The position numbers and the translations under genes are program-made. From positions 8,100 through 72,099 of the forward strand of contig DBQU01000068.1 in NCBI GenBank assembly GCA_002305765.1: 64,000 bases of DNA, in the 5' to 3' direction. Source of the DNA: Deltaproteobacteria bacterium UBA1386. Its GTDB lineage: Bacteria; Desulfobacterota; Syntrophorhabdia; Syntrophorhabdales; Syntrophorhabdaceae. Below, one piece after another: positions 43,312 through 53,340 of the stretch (position 1 is its first letter; each line of letters opens with the position of its first letter). The notes under the pieces were generated by a model. The model did not search any database. It saw only the letters and a program-made list of their open reading frames with translations, and was not told where the DNA came from.

Positions 43312-44502
43312 TCACTTCGCCGGGTTCGCCATCCTCCCTATAAACAGAATCGTCCCCGTCTCGTTGTCCCGGATGAGGAACATGAAGGGGTGGTCCGCCC
43401 GGAAGACGAGCTCGCGCGGCGGGGCCGACTTTGTCACCATCTCCACGGCCGTGGCCGCTGCCGCCTCCGTTCCCTCCTCGTTGACCTCCACAAAAGCCCT
43501 GTGCTTGATCTGGCCTATCCAGAGGTCTCCCTTCCTCCACCCCGTGCCGGAGAAATCCGCCGCCGGGGAGAAGGCGTCCTTCATGCCCATCTTCTGAAAG
43601 GGCGCGACGAGATCGTACTTCGTCTCGAGCTTGAACTTCGGAAGGTAGACGGATACCTTCTGGTTCCTCTGCTTGTCAAGCCTCGCCAGCCATCCCTTGA
43701 GGTCTTCCGCGTAGAGGGCGTCCTCCAACCTGGCGAGGCCGTCGACGGTCTTCGGAAGGAGGACCACCATGGAGAGGGTTCCCCCCTTGTAGGGCAGGGA
43801 CAGGACCTGGAAGTCCTTCTCCTCGAGCAGTTTGAACTCGGCCTTGCGGTGCATGAAGGACGTCTTCACATCTATTCCGCCCGGGAGCCTGAAGGGGCCG
43901 TCGAAGGTGAGCTTCTTGTCGAACTGGCTTTCCCAGACGCCCTTGAAATAGATAGCGTTGAGGATGACGCAGACGGAATTCGCCGAGAGTTGCTCGAGTA
44001 TCCTGTCGATCTTCCCTTCCGTCTTCGTCTTGACCCACCCGTTTATCTCCTCGAGGCCTCCCCTGAAGATCGCGGCGTCGTAGTAGGTCGTCAGCATGTT
44101 GCGGTAGGCATCGCTCACGCTATCTCCCGTCAGGACGAGGGCGTTGGCAATGCTGAGCCTCTGACCCGAACTCCTGGCGTTCTCGTATAGGATCTTGTTG
44201 AGGCTCCTGAAGCCGGAGTTCAAACTGGCCTGCTCCAGGCGGAAATGGAGGGTGGTCTTCATCTGCGCCGCCGTCTCCCCCCGTGCCCCGGCATAGGTCA
44301 TGCCCATGGCCGACGAAATGCTGTAGGGTGAGAAAAAGAGGTTGCCTTCTTGTGCCCCCAGTTCACGGTACAACTGCACCGCCAATCCGGCATTTCCATC
44401 GGAAATGGCACTGAAGGGACCCGCAGGTGATGCCGCGGCAGGGGTCATCGACAGGACGGCAAGCAAGAGGCTGCCAAGGAACGCCAATAACGACCGTTTC
44501 AT
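43312..44502 (-). CDS. Exported serpin with inhibitory hinge and Lys-Ser P1-P1'
   Basis: A 396-aa precursor with signal peptide (about 1-24, ending AAASP). The full serpin fold is recognisable: [42 protein letters not shown], and the C-terminal [25 protein letters not shown]. The reactive loop [23 protein letters not shown] has the canonical inhibitory hinge ([10 protein letters not shown]). By normal counting Lys358-Ser359 is P1-P1', which would target a trypsin-like protease. Bacterial serpins protect against foreign or own proteases. The target is not the subtilisin autotransporter in any obvious way. Confidence 0.92.
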   Translation of the reverse strand: MKRSLLAFLGSLLLAVLSMTPAAASPAGPFSAISDGNAGLAVQLYRELGAQEGNLFFSPYSISSAMGMTYAGARGETAAQMKTTLHFRLEQASLNSGFRSLNKILYENARSSGQRLSIANALVLTGDSVSDAYRNMLTTYYDAAIFRGGLEEINGWVKTKTEGKIDRILEQLSANSVCVILNAIYFKGVWESQFDKKLTFDGPFRLPGGIDVKTSFMHRKAEFKLLEEKDFQVLSLPYKGGTLSMVVLLPKTVDGLARLEDALYAEDLKGWLARLDKQRNQKVSVYLPKFKLETKYDLVAPFQKMGMKDAFSPAADFSGTGWRKGDLWIGQIKHRAFVEVNEEGTEAAAATAVEMVTKSAPPRELVFRADHPFMFLIRDNETGTILFIGRMANPAK

Positions 44503-44641
44503 TTCATTCTCCTTTCGGCTGTGGATATCATCGCGTCTTCGCTTTCTCTCCCGTTGGACACGAGGGTCTCTGAAAAAGTTCCCCCGTTCCTGCCGGTCCC
44601 TTTTTCGCCGTTGTCCGCAGAACGTTTCCCGGCTTACCGGC

Positions 44642-45580
44642 TTACCAGCTTCCCGACGAGCCGCCGCCGCCGGAGGATCCGCCGCCGCCGGAGAAACCCG
44701 AGCTGCTGCTCGAGAAACCGCCGCTGCGGCCGGAGCTGAAGGTGAAACCGCCGATGGAGGCGCCGCCCTTGGCTCGAAGGCTCATCACACCCTTCCTGTA
44801 AAAGTCGGAGCTCTTGAGAAGAAGCTTCGCCACGGGGAAGACGACGAGGTATCCGGCAAGGCAGATGAGCGCTCCCCTGACGCCGAGAACGACGATGGGG
44901 AACATGGCCCAGAAGGGTATCAGAAAGAAGTACAGGAACCAGCCCACTCCGGGCGTGACTATGCCGATGACGGTGAAGAGCCCGATGATACCGAAGATAA
45001 AAGCGCCGAAGAGGATGCGCTGGGCGATGGGAAGGTCGGGCTCCGTGATGCCCCCGGACCTCACGGAGGACCCGGTTCCGCCCGTTGCCGGCGGGGCCTC
45101 GCCGCCTTCGAGCACCTTGATGACCGCCGCGGCACCCTCGGTGATCCCGCCGTCATAATCCCCGTTGCGGAAGCGGGGTGTCATGACCTGCTGGATGATC
45201 CTGCCCGCCATGAGGTCCGTCAGTGTGCCTTCGAGCCCATAGCCCACCTCGATGCGCATCCGCCTGTCCTCCGGGACGACTATCATCAGGACCCCGTTGT
45301 CCTTTCCCTTTTGGCCCAGCTTCCATGATTCGAAGACCTTGACGGCGTATTCTTCGATACCTTCGCCGTCAAGGGTGGGGATGGTGAGGACGACTACCTG
45401 GTTCCCGGTGCGGTCCTCGTAGACCTTGAGCTTTTCCGTAAGCGCCTTGCGGCTCTCTGCGGAGAGGATCCCGGCGTTATCGGTCACCCGGCCCGTGAGA
45501 TAGGGCACGTCGGCGGCCATGGCCGTCGAAAGAACGAGGAGGATCACCGAAAGGAAGGCCGGAAAGAATGTTCTTTTCAT
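44642..45580 (-). CDS. TPM-domain membrane protein with Gly/Ser-rich tail
   Basis: A 312-aa protein with signal peptide. The TPM (TLP18.3/Psb32/MOLO-1) domain reads VTDNAGILSAESRKALTEKLKVYEDRTGNQVVVLTIPTLDGEGIEEYAVKVFESWKLGQKGKDNGVLMIVVPEDRRMRIEVGYGLEG. It is followed by TM helices and a C-terminal low-complexity FSSSSSGFSGGGGSSGGGGSS tail, as in YgcG proteins. Its start overlaps the second TPM gene stop (ATGA). The usual lemA partner is not here. Confidence 0.87.
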   Translation of the reverse strand: MKRTFFPAFLSVILLVLSTAMAADVPYLTGRVTDNAGILSAESRKALTEKLKVYEDRTGNQVVVLTIPTLDGEGIEEYAVKVFESWKLGQKGKDNGVLMIVVPEDRRMRIEVGYGLEGTLTDLMAGRIIQQVMTPRFRNGDYDGGITEGAAAVIKVLEGGEAPPATGGTGSSVRSGGITEPDLPIAQRILFGAFIFGIIGLFTVIGIVTPGVGWFLYFFLIPFWAMFPIVVLGVRGALICLAGYLVVFPVAKLLLKSSDFYRKGVMSLRAKGGASIGGFTFSSGRSGGFSSSSSGFSGGGGSSGGGGSSGSW

Positions 45581-46236
45581 GCACGCCTCTCCTCGATGAC
45601 CTCGTCGGGGAGTTCGTTCTCTCCCGCATCCCCGGGACCGGCCAATTCTGCCCCCCCGAGGATGTCGAGGAGCCTGCCGAGACCCTTCTCGAGGGCCTCG
45701 CCTGTCCTGCCGCGGGAGAGCGATGCCGCCATTGGCGCGACGACGGACTCGATGGCGTCCCCCGCCAGGGACCCCGCAAGGCCGCGGTCGGGAAGAAGGA
45801 CCGCCTGTCCTTCGAAGAGGCTCACGAACAGGAGGATGCCCGTCCTCCCCGCGGTCGCGAAGATCTCGCGCTTGAGGAAGAGCGATTCGGCGTACTGCCG
45901 CGCCTCCGTCTCTGACCGGTACCGCGACAGAAAGAGCCGCGCGAAGCCCGGCATGAGAACGGTAAGGAGTGCGCAGAGACCTCCGAAGGCAAGCATTCCC
46001 GCAATGGCGACAAACCCCGTCGCCTGCGAGGCCCGGTAGGGCGCGAAGAACCCCAGGGCAAATATGACGAGGCACGTGATGGACGCGCCAAGGGCGAAGG
46101 CCTTCCACGGCAGCTCCACGTAGCTGTCGCTGCGCTCCACGACGGCAACCACGATCTGCGCCCCCGTCCGCCTCTCGATCTCCTTTACGCCCTCATCGAC
46201 CCGGGCCCTCTCGTCATCCCTCAGGATACCCCTCAT
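45577..46236 (-). CDS. Second TPM-domain protein
   Basis: A 219-aa protein. A degenerate TPM domain is split around two TM helices (ALGASITCLVIFALGFFA and GFVAIAGMLAFGGLCALLTV): RVDEGVKEIERRTGAQIVVAVVERSDSY before and EIFATAGRTGILLFVSLFEGQAVLLPDRGL after. It pairs with the downstream TPM gene; together they look like an envelope complex. Confidence 0.8.
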   Translation of the reverse strand: MRGILRDDERARVDEGVKEIERRTGAQIVVAVVERSDSYVELPWKAFALGASITCLVIFALGFFAPYRASQATGFVAIAGMLAFGGLCALLTVLMPGFARLFLSRYRSETEARQYAESLFLKREIFATAGRTGILLFVSLFEGQAVLLPDRGLAGSLAGDAIESVVAPMAASLSRGRTGEALEKGLGRLLDILGGAELAGPGDAGENELPDEVIEERRA

Positions 46237-46445
46237 CTCACCATCACCTCACGAAACTGTTCTTTCCCGGCAATCCTCTTTGGCCCCACCAAAGGCACCA
46301 CGATCTTCCCCCTAGAGGGTACACTCCACCCACCACCTGTTGCAAGCGCTAATTGACCGTAGAGAAAGCTCTCTCCTGGCAACCTGTCCAGACGCAGTTC
46401 CGTGGGGCCTATATGTCCCATAGGTCCCATTATCTCCTATAGGTC

Positions 46446-47831
46446 CTATCCCCTCTCCCCACCTGTCCTTCCTTTCACCCTTATCGACAGAAGCGAGAGC
46501 ACCATCGCGGCGAAGCAGGCGATGAATCCGAACACATAGGCATTCCTGAAGCCCCGGAGGATGTCGGTGTCCAGGGAATAGACGGTCTCGAAGACGCATA
46601 TCCCCAGGGTAAAGCTCAGGTTGACCGCGGTATTGAGGAGACCTGAAACCTCTCCCTTTGTCTCGGGCGTCGCCTTGTTCATGACCTGGTTGTTGTTGGA
46701 AGGCATGAAGAAACCTAAGGACGCGCCCATCCACACGAAGGAGATGATGACGAAGGTGTAGCCCGGTAGCGCGAGAGTAAATGCGAAGAAGAGAGCCGAG
46801 AGGGCCACGCTGAAGATGGCCGCGGCGCATATCTTCGCGGGCGTTATCCTGTCCGAGAGCTTGCCGGCGAACCCGGAGGAGACGACGGCGAAGATGCCGG
46901 TGTAGATGAGCATGAAGAGGCCGACCTTGTCCGCCGTCATGCCCTTTATTTGTTCGAGGTAAAAGGGCATGAGGATACCCGTTCCGCTCAGTATCATGAG
47001 CGCCGTCACCGTCGCGCAGAGGGTGAGCAGGAAACTGCGGTCGGAAAAGATGTCGAGGTGGACGAGGGGATCCGCGGCGCGCTTCTCCACAACGATGAAG
47101 AGAAAGGCAAAGACGGCGAACCCCAGGAAGAAAAGGACGATGGGCAGCGACAACCAGCCAAGCTCGCTGCCGAGGTTCAAGGTGAAAAGAAGGCTGAGGA
47201 GCGAGAGCATGCTGAGGACCGCCCCCGCGTAGTCGATCCTCGAGCGCCTCCGCCCGGTGACGGGGTCGTTGGGTATCGCCCTTATCACCTGCAGGATAGC
47301 AACGCAGCCGATGGGGATGTTGATGAAGAAAATCCACCGCCAGGAAAGGTGGACGGTGATGAAGCCGCCCAGCGGCGCCCCGATGGAGACCCCGACGGCG
47401 TTGACGGCCGTCAGTATGCCGAAGGCCCACCCGATGCCGCCCGGGGGAAGGAACCGCGAGACTATGGCATAGGCGGCGATATTGAGTATTGCCCCGCCGA
47501 GGGCCTGGACAACCCGCGACGCCACCAGCACCGGCAGGTTGGGGGAGAGCCCGCACATCAGCGACCCTCCCACGAATATGATATAGCCGGCCATGAAGAA
47601 CCTCTTTATGTTGATGAGGTCGCATATCTTCCCGAAGAGAAGGAGCGTGCACGTCAGGATCAGGAGATAGGATATGATGATCCACGACGCCTGGCTGGTG
47701 GTGACGTGGAACTCCTGCGATATCACCGGAAGGGATATGTTGACGATGGAGCTGTCTATCTTGCTCATGAGCAGGGCGAAAGAGACGCCCACAATGAGCC
47801 CTATCTGCGCGGACCGGTCCTTTAGTGTCAT
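46446..47831 (-). CDS. DHA2-family drug:H+ antiporter-like MFS transporter
   Basis: A 461-aa protein with about 14 TM helices. SSIVNISLPVISQEF is the motif D1 region, and SRVVQALGGAILN and GAPLGGFITVHLSWRWIFFINIPIG are motif C/post-C of EmrB/QacA-type exporters. The substrate is unknown; proton motive export is assumed from the family. No EmrA-type adaptor is next to it. Confidence 0.87.
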   Translation of the reverse strand: MTLKDRSAQIGLIVGVSFALLMSKIDSSIVNISLPVISQEFHVTTSQASWIIISYLLILTCTLLLFGKICDLINIKRFFMAGYIIFVGGSLMCGLSPNLPVLVASRVVQALGGAILNIAAYAIVSRFLPPGGIGWAFGILTAVNAVGVSIGAPLGGFITVHLSWRWIFFINIPIGCVAILQVIRAIPNDPVTGRRRSRIDYAGAVLSMLSLLSLLFTLNLGSELGWLSLPIVLFFLGFAVFAFLFIVVEKRAADPLVHLDIFSDRSFLLTLCATVTALMILSGTGILMPFYLEQIKGMTADKVGLFMLIYTGIFAVVSSGFAGKLSDRITPAKICAAAIFSVALSALFFAFTLALPGYTFVIISFVWMGASLGFFMPSNNNQVMNKATPETKGEVSGLLNTAVNLSFTLGICVFETVYSLDTDILRGFRNAYVFGFIACFAAMVLSLLSIRVKGRTGGERG

Positions 47832-47885
47832 GCTGGCCTCACCAACAATGGTAATCGGCCGTTCTTCCCGGAACGTTAAGGTCCT

Positions 47886-50800
47886 CTAGAAAAACATCCT
47901 CATGACGCCGTTTATGCTGTGGACGGTGTACCTGTTCTCTCCGACCTGTACATCGTACCCGATGTGAAAGGACGTCCCGCCGTGGGTGAACATCGATACC
48001 CCCGCGCCGGCAAGGAGAAAGTTCCTGTCCGGGGAGACCGTGTCGATGGAAAAGGGCGAGCTTCCCTGGACAAGGCGGGATGTGATGTCCCGGGAGTCCC
48101 TCATGAACTCGTGGCCCCAGGCGACGGTGATGCCCGGCATTACGACGCTCTTCGGGGTCTCCCACGTGTAGTACAGCTTACCCCCAAAGTTCCCCTGGAG
48201 AGACTGGCTCCTCTGCCTGTCCACGTTAAGATCGAGAGACCCCGCCCCTGACTCGGTGTAGCTGTCTATGCCAAGATCGATGTACTGGAGGGAGAGGTTG
48301 GGCACGATGGTCCATCTGCCCGCGGGGATCTCGTAACCCGTGCCCCCGTAGAGGGTGAACTGCGAGCCTCCCGGGCTGGAGCTCGCCGTGCGGTCGAGGC
48401 CGGGAAAGACGATGCGCCGCGTGTTCCTGTAGTCCGCCCACCCGTAGCTCGCCTGTCCGTCCACGTAGAACCTTCCCCTGTACCACGTGCCGTAGGCGCC
48501 GAAGGTGTAGCCGTCCATCGTCATCCTGCTGCCGTTGTCGTCGACCTCGGCCCGGGAGCCGGTGTATCCGAAGAGAAGACCCGCGGCAATGTTCCGGTTA
48601 AAGCGATAGTCCATGCCCACGGTGAGCCCGGCGCTCGTGAAGCTGTATCCCATCTGATCGGGGGTGTCCCTCTGGTCCCCGGAGACGGCGTTCCCCTTCG
48701 CGAAGATACCCCACTTTTCCTCCTCGCGGTCGGGGAGCATGCCCGCGAGGTCGGAACCCGTGCTGGCGATGAGGATGGGCTTCCTTCCCTCGCGGATGAA
48801 ACCGCTGTTCCTGATGAAGGTGCTGCCGGGGTTCGTCCCCCACGCACCGAGCCGGATTTCGGACAACCTCTGGGCCACGTTGCCCGCCTGGAAGACCGCG
48901 GAGCTCACACCCATGGTGAAGTCTACCTGGTTCGACCTGGGGGCGATCTGCTCGTAGGCGCCCGCCACCTGACCGTACGAGGGGATGGCGTCAAGGATGC
49001 CGAGGACCCTGTCGAGATCGCCTGCTGCCGATGCGGCCAAATCGTTCAGCATGGAGCCGACGGATCTCTGGTTCGCGCTGAGGTATGTCGACAGAACCTG
49101 GTTCAGGTAGTCGCGCTCCACGACGAGGTAGACCTGGTTCGCGGTCTCGTAGTGGGGTTTGAAGACGACCGTGGGGGTGATGTTGGTGAGAAGGCTCGCA
49201 AAGCTTCCTGACACGCCGGCAGTCGCGGTAAGGAACGCCCCGAAGACGGTACCCACGGCCGGAGTGGCCCCGCCGAGCCAGGACGTCTGGAGCGTGCCGC
49301 CGAGCGACGCGCTCCCCGTTATGGCGAGGATGTCGTTGCTCACCGGGGATTCGACCTCGATGAGGAGCTTGCCCTCCCCGCTCTGGGTGTAATTACCGAC
49401 GAGGTTCAGGGTACCCACGGAGTTGCCGGGGCTCACCGTCCCGCCGGTATTCTCGAGGCCCCTCGAGGCATTGATGGTGCCCGTCCCTCCCACCTTCCCC
49501 GAATAGAGGCTGAAGAGGTTGCCGTAGGAGCCGGCCTTTTCCGTGAGGTTCCCGTTGACGATGAGCGTCCCCCCGTCGACCATGACGTTCCTGCTCACCT
49601 GAAAGGTCCTGCCCGCTGGGATCGTGTACGTCGTCGCGTTGTTGAGGACGGTCAGCGACAGGGCGTTGACGTCGGCGCTCTGGGTGATGGCGCCCGGGGC
49701 GAACATGACCATATCACCCATGAGGAAGGTCACGTTGTAGCTGTTCCATGTGCCCGTGTTGCCCGCCGCGATGTCGGCCACGTTGAGGGTCCAGTCCCCC
49801 GCAGCGTTCTCGCCCCAGAAGGCGCTGGTGAGAAAGGTAAGGCTCGTGTTGGTAAGGACCGTCGTATCCTGCTGGCCGGCAGTGAGGTGCGATGTGGAAT
49901 AGAGTATCTTGCTCGTCATGGTCGAAGGGGATGTCAGGGTAGCCGTCAGGTCGCCCGCTTTCTGGTGCGTCAACGTAAGTCCCACCTCGATGCCCTCCAG
50001 GGGCTGGGCCGCCTCGCCAGCGGTAACGTTGATCGTCCGGCTCACACCGGCGGGATCGTCGTCGGGAATGGCCGCGCCCACCGCCGCACTCTTCACGAGC
50101 GACGTCTGCTCCGTTACGTAGCCCACATCGAGGACCTTTTCGACGAAGGCCCCGGCGTTGATGTTGCCGAAGCCGTAGTTCGGGTTAAACCTGTTGCCCG
50201 CTGCGTTCGTACGCCAGCCGCCGAAGCTGCTGTCCGACGCGTCGGAGGCGTCGACGACGGTGCTCGTCTTCACGAGGGCGTGCTTTGCCATGCGGATGTC
50301 CATCTCCGGGTTCGCCTCTTTCCCGAGGGCCATGATGCCCGAGACAAGGGGGGCCGATGACGACGTCCCGCCGAAACCGCTGGCATAGCTCGTGTCGGGG
50401 AAGAGATCGTCCTTGTCCCCCTTGGTGTTCGTTCCGGACCAGGCATTGTAGCCAAGGTCCGCTCCGCTCACGTCCGTCGTCGTGATCCCGAATCCGGTGT
50501 AATCGCTGCGGTTCGAAGGGGCCGTTACGAAGACGCTCGCGCCGTAGCTGCTGTAGTTGGCATACGTCCCGTCACTGCCCAGGGCCGCAACGGTGAGGAC
50601 GCTGGAGTTGTTATGGTTGGTATCCCCCCGGTTCGCGTCTTCCGTCTTCTCGTTCCGCGCGTTCCCGGCGGAAAAGACATGGATCACACCGTTTGCCGCC
50701 GTGCGTGTGAGGGCAAGCTGTATTGCCGCGGTCGCGCCCGAGAAGGGGTCGTCCGATCCGTAGCTGTGGTTCTTTACCCCAATCCCGGCCGTCCCCGTGA

Positions 50801-51428
50801 TGGCACCCGTCGTCGGGTTAACACCGCTTTGCCAGTAATAGGCATCGAGATAGTTCTGTTCAGACGCCTCCGGGTCGGCGGGGGTCACACTTCCGATGTT
50901 TATCCTCAGACCCGCTATCTGGGCGTAGGGCGCGGCCCCCGTGCCGCCGATGCCGTTGCCGCCGCGGGCCGCGGCAACGCCGGCCACCGCCGTACCGTGA
51001 TTGTCGCCCTGCTTCTGCGGTCCCTGCGCGGCGGCCGCAAGGTCTGCGTTGTCGGAGAAGTTCCTGCTCAGGTCGGACCGGTAGTTCGGCGCGATGTCGT
51101 AGTTTGTGCCGTCGACGCCATCGTCGACGATGCCGATGACGACGCCTGACCCCGTGTACCCCAGGTTCCACGCCTTCAAGAGCCCGGCGCTTACGCCGGA
51201 ACTGACCATCCGCGTCGTGGTGCCGAATTGACGGGAGTAGAAATCGATGAACGAGGGAGCCCCGTTCACGAGGTGCCATTGGCCGGGGAAATTCGGCCTC
51301 AAGGCAGCGTTGTACGAGAAATAGGGGTCATCGGGATAAAAGGGGTCAAGGTCGTCCCTGCTCCAGGCGGCGAAGGGGAAAAGAATGACGAGGAGAATGC
51401 ACAGAAGGTTCCGGTACGCGCGCAGCAC
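47886..51428 (-). CDS. Subtilisin-like (S8) autotransporter serine protease
   Basis: A 1180-aa protein with an N-terminal signal (MLRAYRNLLCILLVILFPFAAW). The S8 domain has Asp102 in GIVDDGVDG, His144 in GDNHGTAVAG and Ser356 in GGTSSSAP, plus a P/Homo-B-type domain at about 440-580 (ISVGL-like strands, GDWTLNVADIAAGNTGTWNSYNVTF), i.e. kexin-like organisation. A beta-helix passenger stretch follows at about 580-830, then an autotransporter barrel to the end VMRMFF. The start is GTG 51428 with AGAGGAGAG 7 nt upstream, inside the 19-bp inverted repeat. It would sit on the cell surface. It follows the peptide-maturation operon on the same strand, 125 nt after the ABC gene, and could process the exported peptide; that link is inference. 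Confidence 0.92.
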   Translation of the reverse strand: MLRAYRNLLCILLVILFPFAAWSRDDLDPFYPDDPYFSYNAALRPNFPGQWHLVNGAPSFIDFYSRQFGTTTRMVSSGVSAGLLKAWNLGYTGSGVVIGIVDDGVDGTNYDIAPNYRSDLSRNFSDNADLAAAAQGPQKQGDNHGTAVAGVAAARGGNGIGGTGAAPYAQIAGLRINIGSVTPADPEASEQNYLDAYYWQSGVNPTTGAITGTAGIGVKNHSYGSDDPFSGATAAIQLALTRTAANGVIHVFSAGNARNEKTEDANRGDTNHNNSSVLTVAALGSDGTYANYSSYGASVFVTAPSNRSDYTGFGITTTDVSGADLGYNAWSGTNTKGDKDDLFPDTSYASGFGGTSSSAPLVSGIMALGKEANPEMDIRMAKHALVKTSTVVDASDASDSSFGGWRTNAAGNRFNPNYGFGNINAGAFVEKVLDVGYVTEQTSLVKSAAVGAAIPDDDPAGVSRTINVTAGEAAQPLEGIEVGLTLTHQKAGDLTATLTSPSTMTSKILYSTSHLTAGQQDTTVLTNTSLTFLTSAFWGENAAGDWTLNVADIAAGNTGTWNSYNVTFLMGDMVMFAPGAITQSADVNALSLTVLNNATTYTIPAGRTFQVSRNVMVDGGTLIVNGNLTEKAGSYGNLFSLYSGKVGGTGTINASRGLENTGGTVSPGNSVGTLNLVGNYTQSGEGKLLIEVESPVSNDILAITGSASLGGTLQTSWLGGATPAVGTVFGAFLTATAGVSGSFASLLTNITPTVVFKPHYETANQVYLVVERDYLNQVLSTYLSANQRSVGSMLNDLAASAAGDLDRVLGILDAIPSYGQVAGAYEQIAPRSNQVDFTMGVSSAVFQAGNVAQRLSEIRLGAWGTNPGSTFIRNSGFIREGRKPILIASTGSDLAGMLPDREEEKWGIFAKGNAVSGDQRDTPDQMGYSFTSAGLTVGMDYRFNRNIAAGLLFGYTGSRAEVDDNGSRMTMDGYTFGAYGTWYRGRFYVDGQASYGWADYRNTRRIVFPGLDRTASSSPGGSQFTLYGGTGYEIPAGRWTIVPNLSLQYIDLGIDSYTESGAGSLDLNVDRQRSQSLQGNFGGKLYYTWETPKSVVMPGITVAWGHEFMRDSRDITSRLVQGSSPFSIDTVSPDRNFLLAGAGVSMFTHGGTSFHIGYDVQVGENRYTVHSINGVMRMFF

Positions 51429-51562
51429 AGAATAGCTCTCCTCTTTTCGGCACTGTTGAAGGAACTTGACCGGTCGTTATGTTTTGACGCCTGGAGATCT
51501 GGAATGACCGGAACAATAGTAATCAATCCGCGAGGCCAAAGTCAAGAGGAGAGCTATTCTGT
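51427..51562. repeat. Perfect 19-bp inverted repeat bracketing 98 bp (possible inverton or RBS hairpin)
   Basis: 51427-51445 and 51544-51562 are exact reverse complements. The right arm covers the last codons and TAG stop of the ABC gene; the left arm covers the ribosome-binding site and first bases of the autotransporter gene. In a read-through transcript the arms pair and hide the ribosome-binding site. Alternatively the 98 bp could invert, since the arms would be unchanged, flipping the promoter at 51516-51545. The direct repeat CCGGTCGTT also occurs at 51470 and 51563. Confidence 0.75.
51516..51545 (-). promoter_or_regulatory. Sigma70-like promoter for the autotransporter
   Basis: Leftward TTGACT (51545-51540), 18-nt spacer, TACTAT (51521-51516). 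It lies between the inverted repeat arms, overlapping the right arm by 2 nt, and points at the protease gene. Confidence 0.55.
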
Positions 51563-53332
51563 CCGGTCGTTGACGTCCTGAAGGAGGGAAAGGCGTGTGT
51601 AGATGCCGCCGAGACCAATGAGATCGTCATGGGTCCCCCGCTCGGCTATCTCACCGCGGTGCATGACGAGGATCTGATCTGCGTCGCGGATGGTGCTGAG
51701 GCGATGGGCTATGACAAAACTCGTGCGGTTCTTCATGAGCCGCGAGAGGGCCTCCTGGATGAGCCTCTCCGTGACGGTGTCGACGCTCGCCGTGGCCTCG
51801 TCGAGGATGAGGATGGGCGCGTCCTTGAGAAGGGCCCGGGCTATGGATATCCTCTGCTTCTCTCCCACGCTGAGCTTCACCCCTCGCTCGCCGACACGCG
51901 AATCGTACCCCTCGGGAAGGGACGTTATGAACTCGTGGCAATTCGCCGCGCGGGAAGCGGTCAGCATCTCATCCTCGGTGGCGTCGAGTCTCCCGTAGAG
52001 TATGTTCTCCCGCACCGTGCCGTTGAAGAGGAAGGCCTCCTGGCTCACGACGCTGATCCGGGACCTGAGCGATCCCAGGGAGACCTTCGCGATGTCCTGG
52101 GAATCGATGAAGATACGCCCCGAGGCGGCCTCGTAGAATGCGGGCAACAGGTTGACAAGGGTGGATTTGCCCGAACCCGTCGGTCCCACCAGGGCGACCA
52201 TCTCACCCGGGCGGGCGTGAAGGGTAATATCCTTCAAAGTCCGGCCGTTGCCGTTATAGGCGAAGCTGACCCCGTCGAAGCGCACCTCGCCCCTCACCGG
52301 GGTCTTGAGCTCGGCATCGCGCCCGTCTGTGGACTGCTCGTCGGCGGCATCGAGGATGTCGAAGACCCGATCGCTTGCGGCACGCGCCGACTGGAGCATC
52401 TGGTTGAGGCCGTCGAGGCGGCCGATGGGCTGGTAGAAAAGGGTAAGGTAGAAGATGAAGCCGACAAGCCCGCCGAGGGTCATGGTCCCTTTCACCACCA
52501 TGGGGCCGCCAAACCACAGCACGAGCACCATCCCCAGGGACCCGGCGAAGGTCATCGCCGGCGAGTAGGCGGCCCACACCTTCATCACGCCGAGGGTGGT
52601 ACGCCTGAGTCCCTCGGCACGTTCCCGGAAACGCTCGTCCTCGTGACCCTGCCGGCCGAATGCCTTGATCTGGCGGATCCCCTGGAGGCCCTCCATCAGG
52701 TAGGCGTTCATGGCGCCGATGGCCTCCCGCTGTTTGCGGTACCTCCGGTGGGCCGTGAGGGTATACCACAGGGTCCCCGTGGTCAGTATAGCCAGGGGAA
52801 TGAGCGCGAGCATCGTCAGGGTTGCATTCTTGAGAAGGAGGATGACGAAGACCACGACGACACTGAGAAAGGTGGTCGCGATCCTTTCGACGCCGTCGAT
52901 GAGGACGCGGTGCACGGAAGCGACGTCGTCTATCACCCGCGTCATCAGGTCCCCCGAGAAGCGGCGGTCGAAGAAGCTCACGGGGAGACGCTGCATCCGC
53001 GCATAGACGTCACGGCGCATGTCGTAGATGACGTTCTGTCCGAAATGGGTGTTGACGATGATCCTCAGGGCGTTCGAGAGCTCGCAGAGAAGGAAGGTCC
53101 CGAGGAGGCTCACGATGGCCGGCAGCAGAGACTCGAGTCTCCCGCACCCGATGACGTCGTCGATGATGTACTGCGTGACGTAGGGAAATACGTAGTAGAA
53201 GCCGATCGTGAGGAACGCAAGGGCCATGTTCCCCGCCGCGGCCGCCTTGTAGGGCTTGAGGTACACGACGGTCCGGCGCAGGAACTCGCCGGTGGAACGG
53301 GGCCGGGAGGAGAATTCGGAAGAGGCTTCCAT
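51554..53332 (-). CDS. MsbA-like ABC exporter, part of the peptide operon
   Basis: A 592-aa fused half-transporter: six TM helices in the N-terminal about 320 residues (FPYVTQYIIDDVIG, RFSGDLMTRVIDDV, GLQGIRQIKAFGRQ are typical of type IV exporters), then an ATPase with Walker A GPTGSGKST, signature LSVGEKQR and Walker B ILILDEAT, H-loop VIAHRLSTI. There is no N-terminal C39 peptidase, so a leader would need another protease. It begins 8 nt after the second maturase stop. I infer export of the modified CXXX peptide. Confidence 0.9.
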   Translation of the reverse strand: MEASSEFSSRPRSTGEFLRRTVVYLKPYKAAAAGNMALAFLTIGFYYVFPYVTQYIIDDVIGCGRLESLLPAIVSLLGTFLLCELSNALRIIVNTHFGQNVIYDMRRDVYARMQRLPVSFFDRRFSGDLMTRVIDDVASVHRVLIDGVERIATTFLSVVVVFVILLLKNATLTMLALIPLAILTTGTLWYTLTAHRRYRKQREAIGAMNAYLMEGLQGIRQIKAFGRQGHEDERFRERAEGLRRTTLGVMKVWAAYSPAMTFAGSLGMVLVLWFGGPMVVKGTMTLGGLVGFIFYLTLFYQPIGRLDGLNQMLQSARAASDRVFDILDAADEQSTDGRDAELKTPVRGEVRFDGVSFAYNGNGRTLKDITLHARPGEMVALVGPTGSGKSTLVNLLPAFYEAASGRIFIDSQDIAKVSLGSLRSRISVVSQEAFLFNGTVRENILYGRLDATEDEMLTASRAANCHEFITSLPEGYDSRVGERGVKLSVGEKQRISIARALLKDAPILILDEATASVDTVTERLIQEALSRLMKNRTSFVIAHRLSTIRDADQILVMHRGEIAERGTHDDLIGLGGIYTRLSLLQDVNDRTE

Positions 53333-53340
53333 GGGCCCCG

